This document shows positions 8,808-17,819 of a stretch of DNA of 64,000 nucleotides, piece by piece. The stretch spans positions 248,001 to 312,000 of the forward strand of contig NZ_JASZYK010000007.1 in assembly GCF_030317035.1 (NCBI RefSeq), written 5' to 3'. This DNA is from Variovorax sp. J22G73 (GTDB taxonomy: Bacteria > Pseudomonadota > Gammaproteobacteria > Burkholderiales > Burkholderiaceae_C). Each line of letters opens with the position of its first letter. Position 1 is the first letter of the stretch. The translations under genes and the position numbers were made by a program. The notes below the pieces were generated by a model. That model did not search any database. It was not told the DNA's origin and was given only the letters and a program-made list of their open reading frames with translations.

Positions 8808-9035
8808 TTGCTCCTTCCCCTTCCGGGGGAAGGCCGGGATGGGGGCAAGCGGCGTTCGATTGAGCGCCGCGCTTAGGCAAGCGCCGACGTGCCCCCACCC
8901 CAACCCTCCCCCAGCGGGGGAGGGAGAAAAACCAAGCCGCCGCCTCGCTCCTTCCCCCTCTGGGGGAAGGCCGGGATGGGGGCAAGCGGCCTTCGCATGA
9001 GCGCCGCACTCCAACAAGCGCCGCCGCCCCCTTGC
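8808..9035. repeat. REP/BIME-like element, one full copy plus a partial second
   Basis: A full ~125-bp element (about 8808-8930) has a left hairpin built on CCTTCCCC / GGGGGAAGG with tail CCGGGATGGGGGCAAG, a short spacer, and a right hairpin with GTGCCCCCACCCCAACCC, then CCTCCCCC / GGGGGAGG. A second left half follows at about 8947-9000. The same element occurs at 42017, 46374 and, inverted, at 48534. It fills the gap between the binding-protein gene and the permease genes. Confidence 0.8.
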
Positions 9036-9058
9036 GGGCAGTGATACTGTCGCCCCCC

Positions 9059-9754
9059 ATGCCCCTGTTCGACTATTCCTTGCTGCTCACCGGCAAGTAC
9101 CACGACATGCTGGTCGCGGGCCTGCTGCTGTCGCTGCAGCTGCTCGTGGCCGCGCTGGTGCTGGCCCTGCCGCTGGCGCTGGTGGTGGCCATGCTGCGGC
9201 TGTCGCCCTTCGCGCCGCTGCGCTGGCTCGGCTTTGCGTACGTGGAGTCGATCCGCAACATTCCGCTGCTCGCGCACATGCTGTTCTGGTACTTCGGCGC
9301 GCCCGAGCTGCTGCCCGAGGGCATCAAGCAGTGGCTCTACGCGGGCCACATCGAGGCCTACAGCGCCATCATCGCGCTGGCGCTCTACACCGCCGCGTTC
9401 ATGGCCGAAGACATACGCAGCGGCATCCGCGCGATTCCCACGGTGCAGTTCGAGGCCGGCCGCGCGATGGGCTTCAGCTACCTCGCGACCATGCGCCGCG
9501 TGGTGCTGCCGCAGGCGCTGCGGGTGACGGTGCCGCCGCTCATCTCGCAGACGCTGAGCCTGTGGAAGAACACCTCCATCGCCACCGTCATCGGCGTGGC
9601 CGAGCTGATGTACCAGGCCGGGCAAGTGGAGAGCGCGACGTTTCGCAGCTTCGAGTCCTTCGCGTTCGCGAGCGCGGCCTACCTGACGGTGTCGCTGGCC
9701 ATCACGGGGCTGGCGACCTGGTACCACCACCGCTTCCCCGTGCGAACGGTCTGA
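9059..9754 (+). CDS. Amino-acid ABC transporter permease (HisM/GlnP family), first subunit
   Basis: About 231 residues, integral membrane, with roughly five hydrophobic helices. The inner-membrane EAA loop that contacts the ATPase is seen in QFEAGRAMGFSYLATMRRVVLPQALRVTVPPL, and the N-terminal helix carries YVESIRNIPLLAHMLFWYF, typical of the polar amino-acid permease family. The start ATG at 9059 is in frame 27 nt after another possible start and matches family length better. The next permease gene begins 13 nt after its stop. It should form a heterodimer with that protein. Confidence 0.9.
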   Translation: MPLFDYSLLLTGKYHDMLVAGLLLSLQLLVAALVLALPLALVVAMLRLSPFAPLRWLGFAYVESIRNIPLLAHMLFWYFGAPELLPEGIKQWLYAGHIEAYSAIIALALYTAAFMAEDIRSGIRAIPTVQFEAGRAMGFSYLATMRRVVLPQALRVTVPPLISQTLSLWKNTSIATVIGVAELMYQAGQVESATFRSFESFAFASAAYLTVSLAITGLATWYHHRFPVRTV

Positions 9755-9767
9755 GGGCGGCCACACC

Positions 9768-10478
9768 ATGCTTCAGATCATCAACGACTACTGGGTCTAC
9801 TTCTTCATCGGGCAGTACCCCAACGGCCCGCTCGGCGGGCTGGTGCTCACGCTGCTGCTGGCCTCCTGCGGGCTGGTGCTGGCGCTGCCGCTAGGCATCG
9901 CGCTGGGCCTGGCGCGCACGAGCCCGTGGCGCTGGCTGCGCTGGCCGGTCACGGGCTTCGTGTTCGTGGTGCGCGGCCTGCCGCTCCTGATGGTGATCTT
10001 CTGGGCCTACTTCTTCCTGCCCAGCGTCACCGGCGTGAAGACCGACCAGTTCACCACCATGCTGATCGCGCTGGTCATCTTCGATGCGGCCTACCTCGCG
10101 GAAATCGTGCGCGCCGGCATCCAGGGCCTGCCGCGCGGGCAGATGGAAACGGCCCGCGCGCTGGGCCTGGGCTACGGCCGCGCGATGCGCCTTGTGGTGC
10201 TGCCGCAGGCGCTGCGCAGCATGCTGCCCTCGCTGGTGAACCAGTTCGTCTCGACCATCAAGGAGACCTCGCTGGGCTACATCATCGGGCTGGCCGAGGT
10301 GTCGTTCATTGCCACGCAGATCAACACGCAGGTGTTCACCAAGCCGGCGCAGATCTACCTGATCCTGGGTGGCACGTATTTCATTCTGTGCTTCGGCCTG
10401 TCGCGCTTCGCCTACTGGCTCGAACGCCGGCTCGCGCGCCGCGGCATTTCCACCGCCACCGCCAAGGTGACCGCATGA
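9768..10478 (+). CDS. Amino-acid ABC transporter permease, second subunit
   Basis: A 236-residue permease of the same family as its neighbour. The EAA loop is GQMETARALGLGYGRAMRLVVLPQALRSMLPSL, and VRGLPLLMVIFWAYFFLPS occupies the conserved membrane segment. About five transmembrane helices. Its stop overlaps the start of the ATPase gene (ATGA), so the two are translationally coupled. Together with the upstream permease it forms the membrane channel of the importer. Confidence 0.9.
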   Translation: MLQIINDYWVYFFIGQYPNGPLGGLVLTLLLASCGLVLALPLGIALGLARTSPWRWLRWPVTGFVFVVRGLPLLMVIFWAYFFLPSVTGVKTDQFTTMLIALVIFDAAYLAEIVRAGIQGLPRGQMETARALGLGYGRAMRLVVLPQALRSMLPSLVNQFVSTIKETSLGYIIGLAEVSFIATQINTQVFTKPAQIYLILGGTYFILCFGLSRFAYWLERRLARRGISTATAKVTA

Positions 10479-11227
10479 TCGAACTCGACAAAGTCAACAA
10501 GTGGTACGGCAGCTACCACGCCCTGGTCGACGTGACCGAGACCATCCACAAGGGCGAGGTCGTCGTGGTGTGCGGGCCCTCGGGCTCGGGCAAGTCGACG
10601 CTCATCCGCACCTTCAACCGGCTGGAGCCCATCCAGTCGGGCCGCATCGTGGTCGACGGGCAGGACATCCACGCGCCGGGGCTGGACGTGAACGCCTTTC
10701 GCTCGCGCATCGGCTTCGTCTTCCAGCAGTTCAACCTGTTCCCGCACCTCACGGTGCTGCAGAACTGCACGATGGCGCCCATGCAGTTGCGCGGCCTCTC
10801 GCGCAAGGAGGCCGACGAGCGCGCGATGGCGCTGCTGCAGCGCGTGGGGCTGTCGCACAAGGCAGACGCGTGGCCCAGCGAGCTCTCCGGCGGCCAGCAG
10901 CAGCGCGTGGCGATCGCGCGCGCGCTCGCGATGGAGCCACCGCTGATGCTGTTCGACGAGCCCACCAGCGCGCTCGACCCCGAGATGGTCGGCGAGGTGC
11001 TGCTGGTGATGCGCGACCTCACGCGCGACGGCATGACCATGGTGTGCGTCACCCACGAGATGGGCTTCGCGCGCGAGGTGGCCGACCGCGTGCTGTTCAT
11101 GGACGAAGGCAAGGTGCTGGAGCGCGCCACGCCCGACGACTTCTTCAACCGCCCGCAGCATCCGCGGGCGAAGCAGTTCCTGTCCGACATCCGATCGCCC
11201 TTCTCGCGAGACCCAAGAGACGCATGA
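10475..11227 (+). CDS. Amino-acid ABC transporter ATP-binding protein (GlnQ/HisP family)
   Basis: About 250 residues. Walker A is GPSGSGKST, the Q-loop is in FVFQQFNLFPH, the ABC signature is LSGGQQQRVAIARALAM, Walker B is LMLFDEPTSALDPEM, and the switch His lies in VCVTHEMGFA. This is the standard polar amino-acid ATPase. It energises import through the two permeases encoded just upstream and starts inside the stop of the second one. Its own stop overlaps the following oxygenase start (ATGA), tying that enzyme to the operon. Confidence 0.95.
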   Translation: MIELDKVNKWYGSYHALVDVTETIHKGEVVVVCGPSGSGKSTLIRTFNRLEPIQSGRIVVDGQDIHAPGLDVNAFRSRIGFVFQQFNLFPHLTVLQNCTMAPMQLRGLSRKEADERAMALLQRVGLSHKADAWPSELSGGQQQRVAIARALAMEPPLMLFDEPTSALDPEMVGEVLLVMRDLTRDGMTMVCVTHEMGFAREVADRVLFMDEGKVLERATPDDFFNRPQHPRAKQFLSDIRSPFSRDPRDA

Positions 11228-12234
11228 CCGCTTCATCCCTCCCCCTCATCGACGTGGCGCCGCTCGTGGCGGGCACGGCCGGGCGCGACGCCGTCGCGGC
11301 GCAGATCGGCGCCGCCTGCCGCGCGCACGGCTTCTTCTACGTGACGGGCCACGGCGTCGATGCGGCGCTGGTGCAGCGGCTCGAGGTGCTGAGCCACCGC
11401 TTCTTCGCGCTGCCCGGAGACACCAAGATGCAGTGGCGCATGGCGCTGGGCGGGCGCGCGTGGCGCGGCTACTTTCCGCTCGGCGGCGAGCTGACCTCGG
11501 GCCGGCCCGACTGGAAGGAAGGCCTCTACCTGGGCACCGAGCTGCCCGCCACGCACCCGCTGGTGCTGGCAAAGACGCCGGTGCACGGGCCGAACCTGTT
11601 TCCCGATGCGCCCGGGCTGGCGGAGTTTCGCGACACCATCCTCGCGTACATGGCGGCGGTGACGCAGCTGGGCCACCGGCTGATGGAGGGCATTGCGCTG
11701 AGCCTGGAGCTGCAAGCGAACTACTTCGCCGAACGCTACACGGCCGATCCGCTCATTCTTTTCCGCCTGTTCAACTACCCCTCGCAGCCCGTGCCAGAGG
11801 GGCTGGACGTGCAGTGGGGCGTGGGCGAGCACACCGACTACGGGCTGCTGACGGTGCTGCACCAGGACCACATCGGCGGGCTGGCGGTGCACACGCCCAG
11901 CGGCTGGATCGACGCGCCGCCCGTTGCCGGCTCCTTCGTCTGCAACATCGGCGACATGCTCGACCGCATGACCGGCGGGCTGTACAAGTCGACGCCGCAC
12001 CGCGTGAAGCGCAACACCTCGGGCCACGACCGGCTGTCTTTTCCGCTGTTCTTCGACCCGAACTTCGAGGCGCGCGTGCAGCGCATCGAGGGGCTGGCGG
12101 GCGCTGCGGCGCGCGACGACAGCGCCGAGCGCTGGGACCGCGCCAACGTGCACGCCTTCAGCGGCCGTTACGGCGACTACCTGCTGGCGAAGGTGTCGAA
12201 GGTGTTTCCACAGTTGCGCGACGAAGTGCTCTGA
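11224..12234 (+). CDS. Isopenicillin-N-synthase-like 2-oxoglutarate/Fe(II)-dependent oxygenase
   Basis: About 336 residues. N-terminal DIOX_N region (LPLIDVAPLVAGTAGRDAVAAQIGAAC, HGFFYVTGHGVD) and a C-terminal double-stranded beta-helix with the iron ligands His-x-Asp in GEHTDYGLLTVL and the distal His in YKSTPHRVKRN; the Arg/Ser of DRLSFPLFFDPNF is the usual 2-oxoglutarate clamp. It is translationally coupled to the ABC ATPase, so the imported molecule, or a product of it, is the likely substrate. What that substrate is cannot be read from sequence. Its 3' end overlaps a minus-strand gene by 58 bp. Confidence 0.87.
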   Translation: MTASSLPLIDVAPLVAGTAGRDAVAAQIGAACRAHGFFYVTGHGVDAALVQRLEVLSHRFFALPGDTKMQWRMALGGRAWRGYFPLGGELTSGRPDWKEGLYLGTELPATHPLVLAKTPVHGPNLFPDAPGLAEFRDTILAYMAAVTQLGHRLMEGIALSLELQANYFAERYTADPLILFRLFNYPSQPVPEGLDVQWGVGEHTDYGLLTVLHQDHIGGLAVHTPSGWIDAPPVAGSFVCNIGDMLDRMTGGLYKSTPHRVKRNTSGHDRLSFPLFFDPNFEARVQRIEGLAGAAARDDSAERWDRANVHAFSGRYGDYLLAKVSKVFPQLRDEVL

Positions 12235-12506
12235 ACGACGGGCGTTGACACCGGCTCTTCCAGGAAGACGTCTTCCCAGCGTTCGACCTCGGCATCGGGA
12301 TCGGAGATGGGAATGAGCTTGTCGCTGCGGCAATAGAAGGTCCAGCCTTCGAACAGCACGTCGTAGTAGGTGCCGGGCAGGTAGCGCTCGCTGGGTGCCT
12401 CGTAGGGCGCCGACACCACCTCGACGATCCGCCCCACCGCACGCTCCGTGAAAGGCGACGCCTGGCAGCTGTCGACCACATGGCAGAGCGTGCCGATCTT
12501 GATCAC
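12177..12506 (-). CDS. Small protein of unknown function
   Basis: About 109 residues starting at GTG (IKIGTLCHVVDSCQ). Coding is supported by the GTGA overlap with the stop of the HAD gene just upstream and by a compact hydrophilic sequence with AVGRIVEVVSAPY, LPGTYYDVLFEGWTFYCRSDKLIPISDP and ERWEDVFLEEP. I do not recognise a family. Its last 58 bp run antisense through the 3' end of the oxygenase gene, so the true C-terminus might have been extended by loss of an earlier stop. Confidence 0.55.
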   Translation of the reverse strand: MIKIGTLCHVVDSCQASPFTERAVGRIVEVVSAPYEAPSERYLPGTYYDVLFEGWTFYCRSDKLIPISDPDAEVERWEDVFLEEPVSTPVVQSTSSRNCGNTFDTFASR

Positions 12507-13186
12507 GGCAGCCTCGCGGTCTCCGCGGGAAACCACAGCGGCAGGTGCGGCACGGCGTGGTGCAGCGACTCGAGCACATGGAACGCCCGCTCGACAATGG
12601 CCGCGGGCGGGTGCTTGAGGTCGGGCACCACGACGACGCGCATGCCGGCGGCCAGCGCGGCCTTGGCGCCGTTCTCGCTGTCTTCGAAAGCGATGCAGTC
12701 CGCCGGAGCCACCTCCAGCCGCTGCGCGGCGAGCAGGTAGAGCGCCGGGTCGGGCTTGGCCCGTGCCACCTCGTCGCCGCCCGCGAAAGCCGAGAAATGG
12801 TGCAGCAGGTCGAGGCTCCCAAGGCAAGCCTGGATCTGCCCGCGGGTGGACGACGAGGCCACCGCGCACCGGATGCCCCGGGCGCGCAAGGCGTCCAGGA
12901 ACTCGGCCGCGCCGGCCTTGATGGGAAACAGCGGCTCGCCGTCCGAGCGCTCCAGCTGCAGGCGCTGGCGGACCTGGTCGATGGCGTGCAGGTACGCCTC
13001 GTCGCCGCCCAGCAGCGCCGCCAGGACGGCCTGCGATTCGGAAGTGGACAGCCCCACGACCTGCATGTACTGGCTGTGCGAAAGCTCGATGTCGAGCGTG
13101 CGGGCGGCGTCGATCCAGGCGGCCATGATGGGGCGCTCCGAGTCGATCAGCAGCCCGTCCATGTCGAAGATGGCGGCGGCGAACAT
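12503..13186 (-). CDS. HAD-superfamily phosphatase, beta-phosphoglucomutase-like subfamily
   Basis: A 227-residue haloacid-dehalogenase-type hydrolase. Motif I is AAIFDMDGLLIDSE with the nucleophile Asp and the acid/base Asp two residues on; the helical cap follows; motif II is CAVASSSTRGQI; motif III/IV is CIAFEDSENGAKAAL with the Mg-binding acidic pair. This layout matches sugar-phosphate phosphatases and mutases such as YniC/HxpB. Substrate unknown. It is upstream of and coupled to the small unknown gene. Confidence 0.85.
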   Translation of the reverse strand: MFAAAIFDMDGLLIDSERPIMAAWIDAARTLDIELSHSQYMQVVGLSTSESQAVLAALLGGDEAYLHAIDQVRQRLQLERSDGEPLFPIKAGAAEFLDALRARGIRCAVASSSTRGQIQACLGSLDLLHHFSAFAGGDEVARAKPDPALYLLAAQRLEVAPADCIAFEDSENGAKAALAAGMRVVVVPDLKHPPAAIVERAFHVLESLHHAVPHLPLWFPAETARLP

Positions 13187-13220
13187 GCGGGCATCCTAAT
13201 GAAAAAGGGGCCTAAAAGAA

Positions 13221-13242
13221 AAAGGGGCCTGAAGGCCCCTTT
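13221..13242. terminator. Rho-independent terminator, bidirectional in form
   Basis: A perfect palindrome with arms AAAGGGGCCT and AGGCCCCTTT and a 2-nt GA loop, flanked by A and T tracts on both sides. It lies just after the stop of the MFS gene (minus strand) and before the HAD gene, so it most likely ends the MFS transcript and insulates the HAD gene. Confidence 0.85.
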
Positions 13243-13269
13243 GGATTGAAACAGAACGACAGCGGCGGC

Positions 13270-14607
13270 TCAGTCGCGTGCCAGCGCCCGGTTCAAACCC
13301 AGCGCGGCCAGCGTGGCGACCGCGCCCGACAGCAGGTAGACGCTCACGTAGGCCAGGCCGAAGTGGGCCGACAGGCCCAGGGCCACCAGCGGGGCGAAGG
13401 CCGCGCCGACCAGCCAGGCCACGTCGGCCGTCAGGGCGGCGCCGACGTAGCGGTACTTGGGCGCGAAATTGGAAGTCACGGCGCCGGACGCCTGGCCGTA
13501 CGACAGGCCCAGGATCACGAAGCCCACCAGGATGAAGATGTCCTGCCCGACACGGCCGCCGTCGAGCAGCGTGGGGGCGAAGCCGCTGAAGGCGGCAATC
13601 ACCGCGGCCAGGCCGCCCAGCGTGAAACGGCGGCCGATGCGGTCGGCCAGCAGGCCCGAGGCCACGATGCCGGCGGCGCCGAGCACAGCGCCGATCATCT
13701 GCACGACCAGGAATTCGGTGACCGACTGGTCGGAGTACAGCGTGATCCACGACAGCGGGAACACGGTGATCAGGTGGAACAGCGCGTAGCTGGCCAGCGC
13801 GGCGAAGGCGCCGATCAGGATGTTGCCGCCCTGCGAGCCGACCAGTTCGGTGACGCTGGTGGGCTCCAGTTCACGCTCTTCGAGCAGGCGCGAGTAGTCG
13901 TCGGTGGCCACCAGGCGCAGCCGGGCGAACAGCGCGACCACGTTGATGGCGAAGGCCACGTAGAAGCTGTAGCGCCAGCCCCAATCGAGGAAGTCTTCGC
14001 TGGGGAGGCTGGAGTACAGGTAGGCGAACAGCGCGCTGGCAATGAAGAAGCCGATGGGCGCGCCCAGCTGGCCGAGCATGGCGTACCAGCCGCGGCGGTT
14101 GGCCGGTGCGTTTAGCGCCAGCAGCGAGGGCAGGCCGTCCCACGAGCCGCCCAGCGCCAGGCCCTGGCCGAAGCGGAACAGCGACAGCAGCACGATGGCC
14201 GTGAAGCCGATGCTCGAATAGCCGGGCAAAAACGCGATGCCGGCCGTGGAGGTGCCCAGCACGAACAGCGCCAGCGTGAGCTTGGCCTCGCGCCCGAAAC
14301 GTCGCTGGATGGCCATCGAGATGACAGTTCCGAACGGACGCGCGATGAAGGCGAAGGAGAAGATCAGGAACGAATACAGCACACCCTCGAGGTGCTGCTC
14401 GAACGGGAAGAACACGGCCGGGAACACCAGCACCGAGGCAATGCCGTAGACGAAGAAGTCGAAGTATTCGGAGGCACGGCCGATGATCACGCCGACAGCG
14501 ATTTCACCCGGGGCGATGTGCGAGTGGTCGTCGATCTGCCGGGCGTCGCGTTCGGGCGAGCTCGGCAGCGGATGGGCGCCTTGCGGAGTGATGCTGGACG
14601 TCGTCAT
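13270..14607 (-). CDS. MFS transporter, metabolite:H+ symporter (MHS) type
   Basis: About 445 residues with twelve hydrophobic segments. The beginning of the transport domain, IIGRASEYFDFFVYGIASVLVFPAVFF, and the loop ARPFGTVISMAIQRRFGREAKL are typical of the MHS family, which carries organic acids, osmolytes or sugars with protons. RFGQGLALGGSWDG occupies the helix 4-5 region. ATG at 14607 (MTTSSITPQ) was chosen over an in-frame start 39 nt upstream. A strong terminator follows the stop. The gap to cyoA (180 bp) holds divergent promoters. The transported compound is unknown. Confidence 0.85.
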   Translation of the reverse strand: MTTSSITPQGAHPLPSSPERDARQIDDHSHIAPGEIAVGVIIGRASEYFDFFVYGIASVLVFPAVFFPFEQHLEGVLYSFLIFSFAFIARPFGTVISMAIQRRFGREAKLTLALFVLGTSTAGIAFLPGYSSIGFTAIVLLSLFRFGQGLALGGSWDGLPSLLALNAPANRRGWYAMLGQLGAPIGFFIASALFAYLYSSLPSEDFLDWGWRYSFYVAFAINVVALFARLRLVATDDYSRLLEERELEPTSVTELVGSQGGNILIGAFAALASYALFHLITVFPLSWITLYSDQSVTEFLVVQMIGAVLGAAGIVASGLLADRIGRRFTLGGLAAVIAAFSGFAPTLLDGGRVGQDIFILVGFVILGLSYGQASGAVTSNFAPKYRYVGAALTADVAWLVGAAFAPLVALGLSAHFGLAYVSVYLLSGAVATLAALGLNRALARD

Positions 14608-14787
14608 TGCTTGCTGTAATTCGAATGCCACGCCGGGACGCGACACAAAAAGATCATGGAGAGCCTATAGCGTCGCACTGAAACACGTTTACCGCCATAG
14701 GACAAAACGTCCAATAGGCAAAACCCGTCTCACGGCGTAGATTGTGGGGTCATTTTGCGCCGACCTCGCACCTCTTTTCCCCACGGC

Positions 14788-15813
14788 ATGCACATCCTAA
14801 AGAACCTTCGCCGATCACTCCTGCTGCTTCCAGTCGTCCTCCTGGCCGGCTGCAACACGGTGTTGATGAACCCCTCCGGCGACATCGCCCATCAGCAGGG
14901 ACGACTCATCGTCGTCTCCACCGTGCTGATGCTGATCATCATCATCCCGGTGGTCGCCCTGACCATCCTGTTCGCGTGGCGCTACCGCCAGTCGAACAAG
15001 GAGGCGGTCTACAGCCCCGACTGGGACCACTCCACGCAGCTCGAGCTGGCGATCTGGGCGGCGCCGCTGCTCATCATCATCGCGCTCGGCGCGATCACCT
15101 GGATCAGCACCCACACGCTGGACCCGTACCAGCCGCTGCGCCGCATCGACGCCCAGCGCGCCATTCCCGCGGACACCAAGCCGCTGGTGGTCGAAGTGGT
15201 GGCGCTCGACTGGAAGTGGCTCTTCATCTACCCCGAGCAGGGCATTGCCACGGTGAACGAGCTGGCGGCCCCGGTGGACCGCCCGATCGAGTTCAAGATC
15301 ACGGCCTCCTCGGTGATGAACTCCTTCTTCATTCCCGCGCTGGCCGGCCAGATCTACGCCATGCCGGGCATGCAGACCAAGCTGAACGCGGTGATCAACA
15401 AGCCGGGTGAGTTCGACGGCTTCTCCGCCAACTACAGCGGCGCGGGCTTCTCGGGCATGCGCTTCAAGTTCCACGGCCTGAGCCACGGCGACTTCGACCA
15501 GTGGGTCGAGAAGGTCAAGAGCAACAAGGAAGGCGGCCTCGACCGCGCCCTGTACCAGAAGCTGGAAGCGCCCAGCGAGCGCGAGCCGGTGCGCCACTAC
15601 GCCACCGTGGCACCCGACCTGTACGAAGCCATCCTGAACCGCTGCGTCGACAGCAGCAAGATGTGCATGAAGCAGATGATGGCCATCGACGCCGACGGCG
15701 GACTGGGCAAGCCCGGCGCCTTCAACGTGGCCACCATGCAAGCCTGGCAGCCCGACAACATCAATTCGCCCAAGCGCAAGTACGTCACGGCGATGTGCAC
15801 CACCGAAGAATAA
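14788..15813 (+). CDS. cyoA: Cytochrome bo3 ubiquinol oxidase subunit II
   Basis: About 341 residues. The lipoprotein signal LLLPVVLLAGC ends in a lipobox Cys, followed by two transmembrane helices (STVLMLIIIIPVVALTILFAW and IWAAPLLIIIALGAITWI) and a periplasmic cupredoxin-like domain. As in quinol oxidases, the copper-A ligands of cytochrome c oxidases are absent. WKWLFIYPEQGIATVNEL and the C-terminal COX-aromatic-rich extension are family features. First gene of cyoABCD, which reduces O2 with ubiquinol and pumps protons. Start chosen at MHILKNL, giving a normal signal peptide. Confidence 0.95.
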   Translation: MHILKNLRRSLLLLPVVLLAGCNTVLMNPSGDIAHQQGRLIVVSTVLMLIIIIPVVALTILFAWRYRQSNKEAVYSPDWDHSTQLELAIWAAPLLIIIALGAITWISTHTLDPYQPLRRIDAQRAIPADTKPLVVEVVALDWKWLFIYPEQGIATVNELAAPVDRPIEFKITASSVMNSFFIPALAGQIYAMPGMQTKLNAVINKPGEFDGFSANYSGAGFSGMRFKFHGLSHGDFDQWVEKVKSNKEGGLDRALYQKLEAPSEREPVRHYATVAPDLYEAILNRCVDSSKMCMKQMMAIDADGGLGKPGAFNVATMQAWQPDNINSPKRKYVTAMCTTEE

Positions 15814-15815
15814 CG

Positions 15816-17819
15816 ATGCTCGAACACCTCGACCTCACGAAGCTGGTCTTCGGTCGCCTCTCACTGGAGGCGATTCCCCTGCACGAGCCCATCCTGCTCG
15901 CGACATTTGCCGGCGTGGTGCTGGGCGGCATCGCCGTCCTGGCCGCGCTCACCTACTTCAAGCTGTGGGGCCCGCTGTGGCGTGACTGGATCACCAGCAT
16001 CGACCACAAGAAGATCGGCATCATGTACATCATCCTGGGCCTGGTGATGCTGCTGCGCGGCTTTGCCGACGCACTGATGATGCGCGCCCAGCAGGCGATG
16101 GCCTTCGGCGACAACGCCGGCTTCCTGCCGCCGCACCACTACGACCAAGTCTTCACCGCCCACGGCGTGATCATGATCTTCTTCGTGGCGATGCCGCTGG
16201 TCACGGGCCTCATGAACTTCGTGGTGCCGCTGCAGATCGGCGCGCGCGACGTGGCCTTCCCGTTCCTGAACAACTTCAGCTTCTGGATGACCACCTTCGG
16301 CGCCGGCCTCGTGATGGCGTCGCTGTTCGTGGGCGAGTTCGCCAAGACCGGCTGGCTGGCGTACCCGCCGCTCTCGGGCATCATCTTCAGCCCCGACGTG
16401 GGGGTCGACTACTACATATGGTCGTTGCAGATAGCGGGGGTGGGCACGCTGCTCTCTGGCGTGAACCTGCTGGCAACCATCGTGAAGATGCGCGCACCCG
16501 GCATGACCATGATGAAGATGCCCGTCTTCACCTGGACCGCCCTGTGCACCAACGTGCTGATCGTTGCCGCCTTCCCGGTGCTGACCGCCGTGCTGGCCCT
16601 GCTGTCGCTGGACCGCTACGTCGGCACGAACTTCTTCACGAACGACATGGGCGGCAACGCCATGATGTACGTGAACCTGATCTGGATCTGGGGCCACCCC
16701 GAGGTGTACATCCTGATCCTGCCGGCCTTCGGCATCTTCTCGGAAGTGGTCTCCACCTTCTCCGGCAAGCGCCTGTTCGGCTACGCCTCGATGGTGTACG
16801 CCACGGTGGTGATCACCATCCTGTCGTACCTCGTGTGGCTGCACCACTTCTTCACCATGGGCTCCGGCGCCAGCGTGAACTCGTTCTTCGGCATCACGAC
16901 GATGATCATCTCGATCCCCACGGGCGCGAAGATCTTCAACTGGCTGTTCACCATGTACCGCGGCCGCATCCGGTTCGAGCTGCCCATGATGTGGACCATC
17001 GGCTTCATGATCACCTTCGTGTTCGGCGGCATGACCGGCGTGCTGCTGGCCGTTCCCCCGGCCGACTTCGTGCTGCACAACAGCCTGTTCCTGATCGCCC
17101 ACTTCCACAACGTGATCATCGGCGGCGTGCTGTTCGGAATGCTGGCGGGCATCACCTACTGGTTCCCGAAGGCCTTCGGCTACAAGCTGGACCCGTTCTG
17201 GGGCAAGTGCTCGTTCTGGTTCTGGATCGTCGGCTTCTGGACCGCCTTCATGCCGCTGTACGTGCTCGGCCTGATGGGCGTCACGCGCCGCATGAGCCAC
17301 TTCCAGGACATGTCGCTGCAGATCTGGTTCCAGGTCGCCGCCTTCGGCGCCGTGCTGATCGCGCTGGGCATCGCCTCGTTCATCATCCAGCTGGTGGTGA
17401 GCTACATCCGCCGCGACTCGCTGCGCGACACCACGGGCGACCCGTGGGACGGCCGCACGCTCGAATGGTCGACCTCGTCGCCCCCGCCGGCCTACAACTT
17501 TGCGTTCACCCCGCGCATTCATGACAACGACGCCTGGTCGGACATGAAGGCCCGCGGCTACCAGCGTCCGCTGGAAGGCTTCAGCCCGATCCACATGCCC
17601 AAGAACACGGCCGCCGGCTTCATCATCGCGGCGCTGAGCGCGGTGATGGGCTTCGCGCTGATCTGGCAGATGTGGCTGCTGGCCGGCATCGGCTTCGTCG
17701 CCATGCTCGTGGCCATCATCGTCCACACCTTCAATTACAAGCGCGACTACCACATCCCCACGGATGAAGTCGTTCGTACCGAAGACGCGCGCACGCGCCT
17801 CCTGGCCGCCCATGTCTAA
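15816..17819 (+). CDS. cyoB: Cytochrome bo3 ubiquinol oxidase subunit I
   Basis: About 667 residues, matching CyoB. The haem-copper centre is visible: HGVIMIFFVAMP with the low-spin haem His; WIWGHPEVYILILPAFG with the CuB His cross-linked to Tyr and the D-channel Glu; LHHFFTMG with two CuB His; and AHFHNVIIGGVLF with the high-spin and low-spin haem His ligands. About fifteen transmembrane helices. It starts 2 nt after cyoA and overlaps cyoC. This is the catalytic, proton-pumping subunit. Confidence 0.97.
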   Translation: MLEHLDLTKLVFGRLSLEAIPLHEPILLATFAGVVLGGIAVLAALTYFKLWGPLWRDWITSIDHKKIGIMYIILGLVMLLRGFADALMMRAQQAMAFGDNAGFLPPHHYDQVFTAHGVIMIFFVAMPLVTGLMNFVVPLQIGARDVAFPFLNNFSFWMTTFGAGLVMASLFVGEFAKTGWLAYPPLSGIIFSPDVGVDYYIWSLQIAGVGTLLSGVNLLATIVKMRAPGMTMMKMPVFTWTALCTNVLIVAAFPVLTAVLALLSLDRYVGTNFFTNDMGGNAMMYVNLIWIWGHPEVYILILPAFGIFSEVVSTFSGKRLFGYASMVYATVVITILSYLVWLHHFFTMGSGASVNSFFGITTMIISIPTGAKIFNWLFTMYRGRIRFELPMMWTIGFMITFVFGGMTGVLLAVPPADFVLHNSLFLIAHFHNVIIGGVLFGMLAGITYWFPKAFGYKLDPFWGKCSFWFWIVGFWTAFMPLYVLGLMGVTRRMSHFQDMSLQIWFQVAAFGAVLIALGIASFIIQLVVSYIRRDSLRDTTGDPWDGRTLEWSTSSPPPAYNFAFTPRIHDNDAWSDMKARGYQRPLEGFSPIHMPKNTAAGFIIAALSAVMGFALIWQMWLLAGIGFVAMLVAIIVHTFNYKRDYHIPTDEVVRTEDARTRLLAAHV

